From NCBI GenBank assembly GCA_947642555.1, contig CANRSX010000029.1, positions 1-62,075 on the forward strand: 62,075 nt of DNA. Direction: 5' to 3'. Below the pieces are notes generated by a model that saw nothing but the letters and a program-made list of their open reading frames with translations, did not search any database and was not told where the DNA came from. Position 1 is the stretch's first letter; each line of letters opens with the position of its first letter. Shown here in pieces: positions 54,132 to 62,005 of this stretch. This DNA is from an uncultured Roseburia sp. (GTDB lineage Bacteria > Bacillota > Clostridia > Lachnospirales > Lachnospiraceae). The translations under genes and the position numbers were made by a program.

Positions 54132-55370
54132 TTAGAAAATTCTTCTCACACAGATCGGGCTTCTGTAGTTCACGTTTGAATATGTAATACCGGTCGCCGG
54201 CGTACTTGCATGAACGATCGTGCCGTTGCCTGTGTAGATGCCGACATGTCCGCTGTAGCAGACGATATCGCCCGGCTGCGCCTCGGAGAGGCTCACCTCA
54301 TAGCCGTAGCTTCTCATCGCGCTCGAGGAATGCGGGAGGCTGATTCCGAATGCGGAATATACGCCCATCACAAAACCGGAGCAGTCTGTGCCGTTTGTCA
54401 GGCTTGTCCCGCCGTATACATAAGGTCTGCCGACGAACTGGCTCGCATAATTGACGACAGCCTGTCCGTTGGAGCTGGTCGGCGCGGAATATACCGGAGG
54501 CGGTGTCGACTCGCCTGTGCTGCCGGATGCCTCACCCTCGCTGCTCTGCTGTGCCGCCGCTGCTGCCGCTGCCTCCGACTCGGCTTTTCTCCTGGCCGCT
54601 GCCGCTGCTTCCGCTGCCGCCTGCCTGTCCGCCTCTTCCTTTGCAAGTCTCGCCGCTTCCTCTTCCCGCGACTCGGCCTGCACAAATTCGGTCGTGAGCG
54701 TCACATAATCCGTGGAGACATATCCCTCGCCCTCCTCGGTCGTCACCTTCGCCCAGCCTGGCGTGGATTCGTCGATCACCACAAGATCGTCCTCGATGGG
54801 AACCATGGTTAAGACTCCCGATTCCGTCGTCGGCGCCATCCTCACATAAAGGGTGGTCGTCGTCACCTTTGCATATCTGGTGCTGACCTCTCTGGCCAGC
54901 TCCTCATTCCCTGTCACAACGTATTCGCACTTCACATATCCCGTGACATTGCCGGATGTAATCCGGTACCAGCCGTTCTCGGTGGTCTCAAGAACCGTCG
55001 CGGCGGAATTGTCGTAAAGCTTGCCGAGCACCTCGCTCTCCGTGTTCGGCTCCGAACGCACATTAACGTAATTGTCAACCTGTGCAATCGCGATGTCCGC
55101 GTATTCGGATGTGACGACCGGCGCCTCATTCTCGCTCACCTGATCGGCCGACGCTGCCGCGGTCTCCGCCGCCGCCTCATCGCTCTGCGTCAGATAATCG
55201 GCTACAGTGAGGGATGCCCCCGCCGACGGACTGCCTGCCACCGCGGTCTCTGTCGATGTCACGGCGGACGCGCCTGCCACCGGCGCTCCGTATACGGTTA
55301 AAACAGGGCTTCCCATAAGCAGTACACCTGTTAAGATCGTCCCTGTGATTCTGGTTATTCTTCGATTCAT
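54132..55370 (-). CDS. secreted NlpC/P60 endopeptidase with SH3 domains
   Basis: 412 residues. Signal peptide (ITRITGTILTGVLLMGSPVL), two SH3_3 domains at about 98-155 and 165-230 (VDNYVNVRSEPNTESEVLG, TTTLYVRMAPTTESGVL), an Ala/Glu/Arg coiled-coil-like linker (about 230-285), and the NlpC/P60 domain at the end (GTDCSGFVMGVYSAFG with the Cys, GHVGIYTGNGTIVHAS with the His). It cuts peptidoglycan stem peptides. A consensus promoter and tandem repeats lie upstream. Confidence 0.94.
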   Translation of the reverse strand: MNRRITRITGTILTGVLLMGSPVLTVYGAPVAGASAVTSTETAVAGSPSAGASLTVADYLTQSDEAAAETAAASADQVSENEAPVVTSEYADIAIAQVDNYVNVRSEPNTESEVLGKLYDNSAATVLETTENGWYRITSGNVTGYVKCEYVVTGNEELAREVSTRYAKVTTTTLYVRMAPTTESGVLTMVPIEDDLVVIDESTPGWAKVTTEEGEGYVSTDYVTLTTEFVQAESREEEAARLAKEEADRQAAAEAAAAARRKAESEAAAAAAAQQSSEGEASGSTGESTPPPVYSAPTSSNGQAVVNYASQFVGRPYVYGGTSLTNGTDCSGFVMGVYSAFGISLPHSSSAMRSYGYEVSLSEAQPGDIVCYSGHVGIYTGNGTIVHASTPATGITYSNVNYRSPICVRRIF

Positions 55371-55401
55371 GAATGCCTCCAGCGGATTCTAAGTTATTAC
55401 G

Positions 55402-55419
55402 AATTTGTTAAATTTGTTA
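55402..55419 (-). repeat. tandem 9-bp direct repeat near the NlpC/P60 transcription start
   Basis: AATTTGTTA occurs twice back to back (55402-55410, 55411-55419), just after the -10 box, so it would overlie the transcription start. It resembles a TGTTA-type response regulator half-site pair, but the spacing is 9 bp instead of the 11 of WalR sites. Confidence 0.6.
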
Positions 55420-55426
55420 CGCAGTT

Positions 55427-55455
55427 ATTATAACAAAGGTATCCATGTCTGTCAA
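55427..55455 (-). promoter_or_regulatory. perfect sigma-A promoter of the NlpC/P60 gene
   Basis: Minus strand TTGACA (55455-55450), 17-bp spacer, TATAAT (55432-55427): exact consensus. It predicts strong transcription, in keeping with an abundant cell wall enzyme. Confidence 0.88.
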
Positions 55456-55544
55456 CCGCTATGTTTGGTAGAGAACACCCGTTTCACACAAGATCTGGTA
55501 TATGGAAAAAAATACCCACCAGATGTAGTCTGTTTTTCCGCCTT

Positions 55545-56459
55545 TTACGCCTGCTGTGTCAGATAATTCTGAACCGAGGTGATGGCGTTCGCGCCGTCCG
55601 CCGCCGCCGTAATCACCTGCCGCAGCTGTTTTGTCCGCACATCCCCCGCCGCGAAAATCCCGGGGCAGCTGGTCTGACAGCTCTCGTCCGCCTTTACATA
55701 ACCGCCGTCATCGAGCTCTGCCAGGTCTTTGATCAGCGCGGAGTCCGGTGTAATCCCAACCGCGATAAAGACGCCGGAAACCGGAAGCGTCGACTGCCCG
55801 CCTGTCTTTTTGTTTTTCAGCGCGAGCGATTCCACCTGGCCCGCTCCGCAAATCTCTTCTGTGACTGTATCCCAGAGGATCGTGATATTTTCCGTCGCCT
55901 TCACCCTCTCCTGCAGGATCTTTGCGCCGCGCAGCCCATCCCTCCTGTGAATCAGGAAGACATTTGACGAGGTGCGCGCGAGAAACAGCGCATCCTCAAG
56001 CGCGACGTCGCCGCCGCCGATCACCGCCACATCCTTCCCGCGGAAAAACGCGCCGTCGCAGGTCGCGCAGTAGGACACTCCCATGCCGGAAAGCGCATCC
56101 TCCCCGGGCACGCCGAGCTTCCGGTGCACCGCCCCCGTGGCCAGCACAATGGTCCGGGTCTCGTAACGGTTCTGATCCGTCACCACAAAATGACAGCCGT
56201 CCACCGTCTCGATCCCGCGCACCTCCTCCGTCACAAACGAAGCGCCCAGGGCATCGGCATGCGTGCGGAATTTTGTCGCGAGCTCAAATCCGTCCATCCC
56301 CTGAAGCCCCGGATAGTTATCGACTTCATAAGTATTGATAATCTGTCCGCCGCTCATCGGCTGTTTTTCGATCACCAGAAGCGACAGCCCGGCCCGCTGT
56401 CCGTAGATCGCCGCCGCAAGCCCCGCGGGGCCGCTTCCTATTATTATAATGTCATACAT
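55545..56459 (-). CDS. trxB: thioredoxin-disulfide reductase
   Basis: 304 residues. FAD motif IIIIGSGPAGLAAAIYG, the active CATCDGAFFRG (CxxC), NADPH motif VAVIGGGDVALEDALFL, and a C-terminal FAD motif (GIFAAGDVRTKQLRQVITAAADGANA). It passes electrons from NADPH to thioredoxin in the cytosol. The ATG has AAGGAGGAG ahead of it. Monocistronic by its position. Confidence 0.95.
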   Translation of the reverse strand: MYDIIIIGSGPAGLAAAIYGQRAGLSLLVIEKQPMSGGQIINTYEVDNYPGLQGMDGFELATKFRTHADALGASFVTEEVRGIETVDGCHFVVTDQNRYETRTIVLATGAVHRKLGVPGEDALSGMGVSYCATCDGAFFRGKDVAVIGGGDVALEDALFLARTSSNVFLIHRRDGLRGAKILQERVKATENITILWDTVTEEICGAGQVESLALKNKKTGGQSTLPVSGVFIAVGITPDSALIKDLAELDDGGYVKADESCQTSCPGIFAAGDVRTKQLRQVITAAADGANAITSVQNYLTQQA

Positions 56460-56610
56460 AAGTCTCCTCCTTTTTCTCTTGCATCTTTTCTGATTTTATG
56501 GCATACTGACATCATAGTCGTACTGACTGCGATGTGCCTGACTGTCGGAATCCGTCCCGGCGCATGCACTGCTGTCAGGACATATATTACCCCAGAAAGG
56601 CGGAATTATC

Positions 56611-56808
56611 ATGGATATGAATACGAATATGATGTCTTCTTACGGCGTGGGCCCCGCCATGGGTCCTGCAGGTCTCACCTATGCCATCGGCACGGCGCTT
56701 CTTGGCCAGTCTCTCAACCTGGCCCGCGAGATGGGCGACTCCATGGTTCAGATGCTGGAGCGCTCCGTCACACCGGAGCTCGGCGGCACCATCGACCTTT
56801 ACGTCTGA
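56611..56808 (+). CDS. yjfB: YjfB-family putative motility protein
   Basis: 65 residues, plus strand, AAAGGCGG 8 nt before the ATG. Low-charge N-terminus rich in Met and Gly, a helix (ALLGQSLNLAREMGDSMVQMLERSV), and the diagnostic ending TPELGGTIDLYV that matches the P-x-x-G-x-x-I-D-x-x-V end of YjfB. The family is small and common in motile Firmicutes. Its exact role is not known. Confidence 0.72.
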   Translation: MDMNTNMMSSYGVGPAMGPAGLTYAIGTALLGQSLNLAREMGDSMVQMLERSVTPELGGTIDLYV

Positions 56809-56825
56809 GGCATACGCATGTGTAA

Positions 56826-56860
56826 AAACGGGTTCCCGGCATCCTGACCGGCAACCCGTT
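56826..56860. terminator. bidirectional terminator between yjfB-like gene and ridA
   Basis: ACGGGTTcCCGG and CCGGcaACCCGT form a long stem; six T follow on the plus strand and about five on the minus strand. It can end both the plus-strand yjfB-like gene and the minus-strand ridA. Confidence 0.8.
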
Positions 56861-56878
56861 TTTTCATGATCCTGACCG

Positions 56879-57253
56879 TTATTTCACCGCAACCGCCTCG
56901 ATCTCAATCATCACATCCTTCGGAAGACGTGCGACCTCCACACAGCTTCTCGCCGGATAATCTCCGGTAAAGAAGGTCTGATATACCTCGTTGATCGCCC
57001 CGAAATCGTTCATTTCCTTAATAAATACAGTCGTCTTGACTACATTTGCCATGCTGCTGCCGGCTGCCTCAAGCAGATGCGACAGATTGGTGAGCGCCTG
57101 ACGCGCCTGTGCCGCGGATCCCTCCGGGATCTCACCCGTTTCCGGCACTACCGGAATCACACCGGATGTATAGACCATTCCGTTTACCTCGATCGCCTGC
57201 GAATACGGGCCGATCGCTGCCGGCGCTTTATCTGTGCTGATTACGTTTTTCAT
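56879..57253 (-). CDS. ridA: RidA family reactive intermediate deaminase
   Basis: 124 residues from the ATG at 57253 (AGGAGGAAAGC ahead, ideal); an ORF of 181 codons is open but the N-terminal part is not supported. IGPYSQAIEVNGMVYTSGVIP, ARQALTNLSHLLEAAGSS, TVFIKEMNDFGAINEVY, ARSCVEVARLPKDVMIEIEAVA: the full YjgF/RidA pattern with the catalytic Arg in PARSCVE. It hydrolyses 2-aminoacrylate and other enamines. Trimeric, cytosolic. Confidence 0.95.
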   Translation of the reverse strand: MKNVISTDKAPAAIGPYSQAIEVNGMVYTSGVIPVVPETGEIPEGSAAQARQALTNLSHLLEAAGSSMANVVKTTVFIKEMNDFGAINEVYQTFFTGDYPARSCVEVARLPKDVMIEIEAVAVK

Positions 57254-57356
57254 GCTTTCCTCCTTCTTTCCATAAGACAATAGCGGTACGCCACACAGCC
57301 GGTTCCCCGCTGCCATGTACCGTATCCAGCATACCATATTTTTCCTGCCGCCGCCA

Positions 57357-58199
57357 CTATATTTTTCGGATTGACTTCTCCGTGATCTCGATCCGGCGCT
57401 CCTTATAGAGTCTTCCGACCGCACGCTTGAACGCGCTCTTGCTAAGCCCTGTCTCCCGCATGATCACCTCCGGGGACGCCTTGTCCGTAAACGGGAGCAC
57501 GCCGGCAAATTCCTCTATGATTTCCATCACCTTTTCGGCGTCCGCGTCCATCTGAATGTAGGCCTTCTCGCGCAGCGTGATGTCGAGCTTGCCGTCGGGC
57601 TTGACATCCAGAACCTTTGCGCTGATCACATCGCCGACTTTTAAATGGCTGCAGTCCTCATGCGCGGGGATCATCGCGGAGTAACGGTCATCCACCGCGA
57701 CAAACGTCCCGAAATCCCGGCTGAACTCATACACCCTCCCGCTCACCGTATCGCCTTTCTCATAGGGCGGGTCCAGCTCGAGCAGATCGTAGAGGTACTT
57801 CATGCTCGCGCACAGACGGCTGCTCTTATCGATGTATAAGGTCACCAGAATCTCGTCTCCCGGCTGCACCTTCCTGGTCATCTCACGGAACGGCAGAAGC
57901 AGGTCCTTCTCAAGTCCCCAGTCCAGGAACGCGCCGATCTTTCCCACCTCGAGTACCTTTAATACGGCCAGCTCCCCGAGCACAAGCTTCGGGCGGTTCG
58001 TCGTCGCGATCATCCGGTCACTGGAATCCTTATATAAAAATACCTCGATCCGGTCCCCGGCCCGCGTCCCCTCCGGCACCTGTTTTTTCGGCAGAAGTAC
58101 CCGGAATTCACCCTCCGCGCCCCTGCTGTCCTTTGCCAGATACACGCCGAAATCCACTGTCTTTACAACTGTAAGTTCCTGATATTCCCCTAATCTCAT
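57357..58199 (-). CDS. CvfB/YitL-like S1 RNA-binding protein
   Basis: 280 residues from the ATG at 58199 (AGGAGAG 4 nt ahead). Three S1-like OB-fold domains at about 1-65, 70-135 and 145-210 (VVKTVDFGVYLAKDS, KVLEVGKIGAFLDWGLEKDLLLPF, GRVYEFSRDFGTFVAVDDRYSAMIP), then a winged helix (EVIMRETGLSKSAFKRAVGRLYKERRI). Matches CvfB-type RNA-binding regulators. The targets are unknown. Confidence 0.88.
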   Translation of the reverse strand: MRLGEYQELTVVKTVDFGVYLAKDSRGAEGEFRVLLPKKQVPEGTRAGDRIEVFLYKDSSDRMIATTNRPKLVLGELAVLKVLEVGKIGAFLDWGLEKDLLLPFREMTRKVQPGDEILVTLYIDKSSRLCASMKYLYDLLELDPPYEKGDTVSGRVYEFSRDFGTFVAVDDRYSAMIPAHEDCSHLKVGDVISAKVLDVKPDGKLDITLREKAYIQMDADAEKVMEIIEEFAGVLPFTDKASPEVIMRETGLSKSAFKRAVGRLYKERRIEITEKSIRKI

Positions 58200-58275
58200 A
58201 CGCTCTCCTGTTCTCTCCCGGTCTGCCGGCCCTGCCGCTGAAGTCCTGTCCCGGGATGTCTTCTCCGTTCCTGTC

Positions 58276-59013
58276 TCAGACGGCGGACCCGGGCCTTCCG
58301 TCGTACCCGCAGAACTGCACCGCCGCATAGGGCGCATCCGCCCCGTCCAGAAGCGACACCGTCACCCGGTCCTCCTCCGCTGTAACCACCGGAACCAGAA
58401 GATCCCCGCGCACTGCCGCCTTTTTGTATTCCACCCGCAGACGGTCCGTCTGAAATCCCTCCGGCAGATATTCCTCCGCCACCAGCACATACCGGCTGTT
58501 ATTCATATGACGGTTCGTATCGATGTGCGATTTTCTCACCGCCACCGGCTCCTGCCGGACGCCGCCTTCCGGCACGGCAAACCTCCGGTCTCCCCAGTCC
58601 CCGTCCAGGGGCTTCTCAAACTGCCGCTGGTAGATCTCCTGCATCTCCTTCGGAATCCGCGCCGGCCGCATGCGCGAAAGATCCATGTACACCCAGATCG
58701 AATTCACCCGTGCCAGAAGCTCCCCGTCTTTTGTCTGCATCAGAAAATTCCGGTATCCGTAAAATCCCTTAAAATCATACGGCCAGGTTCCGGTCACGAT
58801 CCGCTCCCCCATTCCGGGATAGCGGAGAATCTCAATCTCCCAGGAGGAGAGCACCCACGCCGCCTGATGACCGGCCAGGTACTCCACGCCGATCCCGAGC
58901 TCTTCCGACTGAAACGTGCAGCAGTCCTGCAGATAATCCAGCAGCGACGGCAGTGTCAGCTTTCCCGCGCTGTCAACCTCGCTGTAACGCACTCTGCTCT
59001 CAAACTGATACAT
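58276..59013 (-). CDS. acyl-ACP thioesterase
   Basis: 245 residues from the ATG at 59013; the track of open codons upstream runs into the tRNA terminator and is not used. Double hotdog: FESRVRYSEVDSAGKLTLPSLLDYLQDCC and WEIEILRYPGMGERIVTG, and the second half HIDTNRHMNNSRYVLVAEEY with the catalytic Asn-His-Cys/Glu region. Releases free fatty acids from ACP. Common in anaerobic Firmicutes. Confidence 0.9.
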   Translation of the reverse strand: MYQFESRVRYSEVDSAGKLTLPSLLDYLQDCCTFQSEELGIGVEYLAGHQAAWVLSSWEIEILRYPGMGERIVTGTWPYDFKGFYGYRNFLMQTKDGELLARVNSIWVYMDLSRMRPARIPKEMQEIYQRQFEKPLDGDWGDRRFAVPEGGVRQEPVAVRKSHIDTNRHMNNSRYVLVAEEYLPEGFQTDRLRVEYKKAAVRGDLLVPVVTAEEDRVTVSLLDGADAPYAAVQFCGYDGRPGSAV

Positions 59014-59033
59014 CTCTTTTTGTCCTTTCCTCA

Positions 59034-59072
59034 AAAAGAAAACGACCCCGGCAGATCTTCTCTGCTGAGGTC
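59034..59072 (-). terminator. terminator after tRNA-Gln
   Basis: In minus-strand RNA GACC...GGUC and GCAGA...UCUGC form a stem of 9-10 bp with a short internal bulge, then GUUUUCUUUUU. It closes the tRNA transcript before the thioesterase gene. Confidence 0.75.
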
Positions 59073-59078
59073 TTTTAG

Positions 59079-59150
59079 CAGGGCTACCAGGATTCGAACC
59101 TGGAAATGACGGAGTCAGAGTCCGTTGCCTTACCATTTGGCGATAGCCCT
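59079..59150 (-). tRNA. tRNA-Gln (anticodon CUG)
   Basis: 72 nt. Acceptor AGGGCTA/TAGCCCT, D-arm TCGCCAAATGGTAAGGC, anticodon stem ACGGA/TCCGT with loop CTCTGAC (anticodon CTG at 34-36), T-arm with GGTTCGAATCC. The CCA end is not encoded; the next bases are CTA. It reads CAG codons. Promoter at 59171-59198. Confidence 0.94.
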
Positions 59151-59170
59151 TTGTGCTGTCAACAAATTGT

Positions 59171-59198
59171 ATTATATCAGATCATTTTAAAAAATCAA
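59171..59198 (-). promoter_or_regulatory. promoter of tRNA-Gln
   Basis: Minus strand TTGATT (59198-59193), 16-bp spacer, TATAAT (59176-59171), about 21 nt ahead of the mature tRNA 5' end. AT-rich surroundings include two copies of ATTTTAAAAAAT. Confidence 0.65.
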
Positions 59199-59206
59199 GC
59201 ATTATT

Positions 59207-59845
59207 TTAAAAAATTTCCAAATTTTTTCCGATCATCGCATAATACACCTCTTCCCCCCGGGAAATCCGCACGTTTCCGTTTGCCGCCTCCACGATTTCC
59301 CGCTCCGTCTCCTCCAAAAGCTCCGCCGGTATCATCAGCTTAAGCTCCACCTGATCCGTATAACAGGTATCCGTCAGCGCCAGCCCCTTCTGCGCGATCA
59401 GGTACTGCAGCTTTCCCAGCCCCGCATAATCCGTTCCCACTGAAAGGCTTCTGCCCCGCTTCTTTTCCATCAGGGTGCTGTGTGCGAGCCCTTCCTGCAC
59501 CGCCTTCTGGTAGGCGCGCACCAGTCCGCCCGTTCCTAACAGCACACCGCCGAAATAACGTGTCACCACCACCGCGATATTGGTCAGCCCCTCGCGCAGC
59601 AGCACGTCGAGCATCGGACGTCCCGCGGTCTGCGCCGGTTCGCCGTCATCCGAGCAGCGGCTCACTTCCTGCCGCTCTCCCAGCACAAAAGCGGAACAGT
59701 TATGCCTGGCATCCCAGTATTTTTTCTTCATCTCCGCAATGAATGCCGCCGCTTCCTCCTCCGTGGAGACCGGGCGCACGGTCGCAATAAATCTTGACTT
59801 CTTTTCTATGATTTCCCCTTCTCCGCCGGAATATACGGTTTTCAT
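59207..59845 (-). CDS. yigZ: YigZ/IMPACT family protein
   Basis: 212 residues. SGGEGEIIEKKSRFIATVRPV, ARHNCSAFVLG, RCSDDGEPAQTAGRPMLDVL, and VVTRYFGGVLLGTGGLVRAY, the UPF0029 N-terminal pattern, followed by a DUF1949 C-terminal domain. It may interact with ribosomes or RNA as the eukaryotic IMPACT homologue does. The function in bacteria is unclear. Confidence 0.93.
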   Translation of the reverse strand: MKTVYSGGEGEIIEKKSRFIATVRPVSTEEEAAAFIAEMKKKYWDARHNCSAFVLGERQEVSRCSDDGEPAQTAGRPMLDVLLREGLTNIAVVVTRYFGGVLLGTGGLVRAYQKAVQEGLAHSTLMEKKRGRSLSVGTDYAGLGKLQYLIAQKGLALTDTCYTDQVELKLMIPAELLEETEREIVEAANGNVRISRGEEVYYAMIGKNLEIF

Positions 59846-59875
59846 GCAGGTTCCTCCTCCGTTCGCGTTCTGTTC

Positions 59876-60421
59876 TCAGGAAAGCAGCTCTGTGATGGTA
59901 ATATTCAGATCCCCGTAAATGCCGGCCGTGACCGTCTGATCAAACGGAAAAATCATCGGGGCGGCATCTTCCTCGTAGCGGTAAACCGTCGTGCTCTGTT
60001 TTTCGGGATCCACGATCCAGTATTCCCGCACACCGGAATCTGCGTAAAGACTGTTCTTTTTCCCATAATCCGTCCGGCGGCTGCCCGCTGATACGATTTC
60101 AATGATAAAATCCGGCGCACCGTTACATCCCCGCTCATCAAGTTTATCCCGGTCGCAGACAACGGAAATGTCCGGCTCCACATACGTTTTCTCATCCGCA
60201 TTCAGAAAAACCGCAAACGGAGCGGCAAATACCTGACAATCACCTTTTTTGCGTCGAATATAGTCCTCTATTCTCCATTCCAGCAGATGAGAAATTCTCT
60301 GATGCAGGGTCCCTGGCGGCGCCATCAGAACCATCCGCCCGTCGATCAGCTCTGCGCGCTCTCCCTCCGGCAATGCATAAATATCGTCAATTGTATATAC
60401 CTGTTTTAACGGAAATGCCAT
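59876..60421 (-). CDS. Uma2-family (DUF820) putative nuclease-fold protein
   Basis: 181 residues. PD-(D/E)XK-like fold of the Uma2 family: YTIDDIYALPEGERAELIDGRMV, the first Asp in VEPDISVVCD, GAPDFIIEIVS (second acid, E-I-V-S) and YADSGVREYWIVDPE. Often annotated as restriction endonuclease-like, but the substrate is not known. It is preceded by a possible remnant of a second copy. Confidence 0.85.
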   Translation of the reverse strand: MAFPLKQVYTIDDIYALPEGERAELIDGRMVLMAPPGTLHQRISHLLEWRIEDYIRRKKGDCQVFAAPFAVFLNADEKTYVEPDISVVCDRDKLDERGCNGAPDFIIEIVSAGSRRTDYGKKNSLYADSGVREYWIVDPEKQSTTVYRYEEDAAPMIFPFDQTVTAGIYGDLNITITELLS

Positions 60422-60439
60422 AAAGCAACGCCTCCAGTC

Positions 60440-60499
60440 TTAATATTCCAAATCGATTTCGGCAAACAGCTTGTCAAATGTAATTTCCAGCCCCGGAAA
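60440..60499 (-). pseudogene. possible remnant of a second Uma2 gene
   Basis: The 3' end of a frame reading FPGLEITFDKLFAEIDLEY resembles the C-terminus of Uma2 proteins (F-P-G-L-E-I then a helix). It has no start or upstream domain in frame. Neighbouring sequence to 60595 codes in a different frame, so the copy would be deleted and frameshifted. Seen from one short motif only. Confidence 0.3.
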
Positions 60500-60600
60500 A
60501 TGAACGATTTATCTGAAAATCCATTCTGCCATCTTTTCCTGCTGTATCTCTCTTCGATCAGCTCTCCCGGTTTCCGGGCACTATAAGCGTCTTCTGCACG

Positions 60601-61917
60601 TCAGCGATGCCGCAGCAGGGTATCCACTGTCAGAAGCAGATGCCGGGGGCTGCCGGGATAAATGAATCCAAGACTGGCTCCAGCCTGTTTTGCCTTCTCC
60701 CAGACATCCGAAGCATCAGCAGTTTCTTCTTTATCAATGCAGATCAGCGTAAGAGGAGACGGTGCCAGCTGTCGTATTTCCCGGATCAGCGCGATGCCGT
60801 CCGGTTCGCCCGCAGGCGTTTCATACCGTACAATTGCCAGATCGGGCTTTTTCTCCTGACATAGCAGAAGTCCCTGCCGGCCGTCGGAAGCCCTGCCGAC
60901 GATTTCATATCCGTATCCCTCCAGCGCCTTTGCGACACTCTCCTGCATGATCCGGCTGCTTTCAATGATGACAATCTTCCGGTCCGGGATTTTCTGTGAA
61001 CGGTTCACGGGTGGTTCGTTTCCATCCTGATAACGAATCTGCATATCTACCGCACAAACCAGTTCCGGAACCGTAAACGGGGTAAGAAGGATTCCGTTTG
61101 CGCCAAGGTCCGTCGCTTTTTCTCTGAACGCCTCCGGATCCGGAACATTTTCTTTTTTGGCCTTCAGCAGCATGCGCACAGAAGGGTCGATCTGCCTGAT
61201 CTGCGTGATAAGCCCGGTACCCCCGGGGCCTTTTTCCGAAGCATCCTGAGTCACAATCACAAGATCCGGCTTTTGTTCCCGCAGGATCCGAAGGCATTCC
61301 TCATTGGTTTCCGGGACTGCTATAATCTCATAGCCATAATCCGTCAGACTTTTCTCCAGCATCATCCGCATAAATGGAGCGGACTCCGCGATGAGAATGC
61401 GGTTTCCGGAACCGCTGTGCGAGGTCTCTGCAGCCGGACGGGGTATTGTGGGAGCGTTTTCCTGCTTTACCGGACGTGGATTTGCCGGAATCGGTTCGCC
61501 AAAGGTATAAAACTTTGGTGCCGAAAACAGGGAACGCTTCAGCGCCGCCTCCACCGCATTCCGTAAATCTTCTGGCGTGAATCTTTTACGGAGAACACAC
61601 CGGACGCCCAGTGCGCGCGCATCTTCCTGGATCCGGCGCGCATCCGGATGATCTGCGGAAACACACAGGACAATGGCAAGGGAGGGTCTGATCTGCAGCA
61701 TTCTGCCCGCAACCGAAAGACCGTCCAGATCCGACATCTCATAGTTGATCACAGCGGCATCCGGCCTCACCATATCCTTGGACGACAGCAGCTCAATTCC
61801 GCTTGTTCCGCCAGCGGCATCGCCCGCAATGGTATAACCGCCCCTGCTTAGAATATCCCTGAACATTTTACGGATAAACGAATCGGCATCCGCAACAATC
61901 AAAATCTTCTTTGCCAT
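60601..61917 (-). CDS. protein of three tandem degenerate receiver domains
   Basis: 438 residues from the ATG at 61917 (GGAGG 9 nt ahead). Three REC-like domains at about 4-128, 172-295 and 312-438, joined by Pro/Gln linkers, with no DNA-binding, kinase or GGDEF domain. The phospho-acceptor Asp is replaced in all: Asn58 (PDAAVINYE), Thr223 (PDLVIVTQD) and Arg364 (PDLAIVRYE). Only the first keeps part of the acid pocket and the conserved Lys111. It is probably a phosphorylation-independent protein-interaction hub or decoy. The partner kinase is not in view. Confidence 0.85.
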   Translation of the reverse strand: MAKKILIVADADSFIRKMFRDILSRGGYTIAGDAAGGTSGIELLSSKDMVRPDAAVINYEMSDLDGLSVAGRMLQIRPSLAIVLCVSADHPDARRIQEDARALGVRCVLRKRFTPEDLRNAVEAALKRSLFSAPKFYTFGEPIPANPRPVKQENAPTIPRPAAETSHSGSGNRILIAESAPFMRMMLEKSLTDYGYEIIAVPETNEECLRILREQKPDLVIVTQDASEKGPGGTGLITQIRQIDPSVRMLLKAKKENVPDPEAFREKATDLGANGILLTPFTVPELVCAVDMQIRYQDGNEPPVNRSQKIPDRKIVIIESSRIMQESVAKALEGYGYEIVGRASDGRQGLLLCQEKKPDLAIVRYETPAGEPDGIALIREIRQLAPSPLTLICIDKEETADASDVWEKAKQAGASLGFIYPGSPRHLLLTVDTLLRHR

Positions 61918-61976
61918 AAAATGAATCCTCCCTGTCCCCATCTTCCCAGCCATACATCCAGCAGTAATATGAGTTT

Positions 61977-62005
61977 ATTGTATCATAGCAGAAAGCCCGG
62001 TGCAA
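61977..62005 (-). promoter_or_regulatory. sigma-A promoter of the triple-receiver gene
   Basis: Minus strand TTGCAC (62005-62000), 17-bp spacer, TACAAT (61982-61977), about 60 nt ahead of the ATG. Confidence 0.65.

Noticed and set aside
55402..55419. WalR box
   Set aside because: The TGTTA-type half-sites are present but are spaced 9 bp apart rather than 11, so the standard consensus is not met. Kept only as a repeat.
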